This document shows positions 36,312-36,559 of a stretch of 36,559 nt of DNA, piece after piece. Each line of letters opens with the position of its first letter. Position 1 is the first letter of the stretch. The position numbers and the translations under genes were made by a program. The notes under the pieces were generated by a model. The model made no database searches. It was given only the letters and a program-made list of their open reading frames with translations, and was not told the DNA's origin. Location of the stretch: NCBI GenBank assembly GCA_002551355.1, contig NTHE01000072.1:393-36951 (forward strand), written 5' to 3'. The stretch is from Streptomyces sp. man185 (lineage in GTDB: Bacteria > Actinomycetota > Actinomycetes > Streptomycetales > Streptomycetaceae).

Positions 36312-36559
36312 ACCGGTCCGTTCCTGCGCCGAGTCCCCGGCTCCGCAGCCCCGGTCGCCGTGCGGGTGTCTCCTCGCCCAGGACGCACGTGCTCCAGTCC
36401 CGGCCGGTCCGGCTGATCAGCCCGCGTGCTTCGAGGCGGCCGAGCTGGTGGGCGACGGAGCTGGTGCTGGAGAGACCGACCCGCGCCCCGATCTCCCGCA
36501 CCGTGGGCCCATGCCCGTGCTCGGTGAGCCACGACCGGATCACCGCCATCACCGCCTCC
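36289..36559 (-). CDS. LexA-like winged-helix protein, main part (starts at 113 across the join)
   Basis: Together with 113-79 this gives a 101-aa protein. The LexA DNA-binding domain is nearly complete: AVIRSWLTEHGHGPTVREIG, ARVGLSSTSSVAHQLGRLEA, RGLISRTGRDWS, as in LexA (PTVREIG...GLxSxSSVxxHLxxLExxGxIxR). The S24 peptidase half with the Ala-Gly cleavage site and Ser/Lys dyad is absent; the tail is only about 25 arginine-rich residues. It may bind SOS-box-like operators but cannot self-cleave, so it would act as a constitutive binder. Lies between the 85-aa gene and DUF6233 in one operon. Confidence 0.8.
   Translation of the reverse strand, partial: EAVMAVIRSWLTEHGHGPTVREIGARVGLSSTSSVAHQLGRLEARGLISRTGRDWSTCVLGEETPARRPGLRSRGLGAGTDRYERRPAP
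36482..36559. repeat. Terminal direct repeat, right copy (joins 1-78)
   Basis: Exact copy of positions 1-78, inside the LexA-like gene. See the entry at 1-78. Confidence 0.9.

Overview
The window looks like Streptomyces accessory DNA. It is GC-rich with actinobacterial codon use, has many GTG starts, and carries a telomere-replication pair (tap-tpg) and several Streptomyces-restricted families (DUF6233, DUF6192, DUF6207, RacP-like, XRE/DUF5753). The first 78 bases are repeated exactly at the end (1-78 = 36482-36559). A small LexA-type DNA-binding gene reads intact across that join. The simplest reading is a closed circle of 36,481 bp or a terminally redundant contig, probably a plasmid. I see no recognisable replication initiator, ParA/ParB or TraB/FtsK transfer gene. 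Finding tap-tpg, the machinery of linear Streptomyces ends, on an apparently circular molecule is the main paradox here.

Layout. 1-2700: a three-gene operon crossing the join (85-aa protein, LexA-like HTH, frameshifted DUF6233), a 246-bp MITE with a 5-bp target duplication, a strongly signalled 37-aa ORF with a folded leader and a terminator, rearranged DUF6233 pieces, and a small secreted protein. 2670-4808: an IS-like end, an orphan five-repeat CRISPR array (29-bp repeats, 32-bp spacers, no cas genes) and, 18 bp away, an intact TnpB. 5107-10286: a hypothetical gene, an orphan LexA C-terminal fragment, a phosphotransferase, an IS5 transposase, a RacP-like/DUF6192 pair, a double zinc-ribbon protein, and a RapZ-C domain protein coupled to a LuxR-type HTH. 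10284-14190: layered insertions, with an IS1182 element inside an IS701-family element, itself inserted at the junction of IS630 and secreted-protein remnants.

14328-19737: a metabolic cassette with an XRE/MmyB-type regulator divergent from alcohol dehydrogenase, cupin, SDR, cyclophilin-fold lipoprotein and two more SDR genes. 19750-20260: Tn3 and TIGR02391-like debris. 20389-23241: tap-tpg with four CGTACGA boxes in its promoter, divergent from a coiled-coil protein. 24644-26465: a DUF6207 gene whose 3' end runs into a strikingly AT-richer two-gene island, one member a PD-(D/E)XK-type nuclease. 26764-29927: small genes, IS110 and second-tap remnants, and an XRE/DUF5753 regulator. 30187-31287: a solitary contractile-tail sheath protein.

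31480-32603: an IS5-family element with clear inverted repeats. 33046-36311: a secreted HNH nuclease, a third DUF6233 remnant, a MerR-type regulator, a non-coding stretch with eight same-strand WACTGC hexamers, a HATPase and DUF6233. The overall picture is a mosaic heavily reworked by transposons. The best candidates for new biology are the CRISPR/TnpB pair, the AT-rich nuclease island, the lone sheath, the 37-aa ORF with switch-like leader, and tap-tpg on a seemingly circular replicon.
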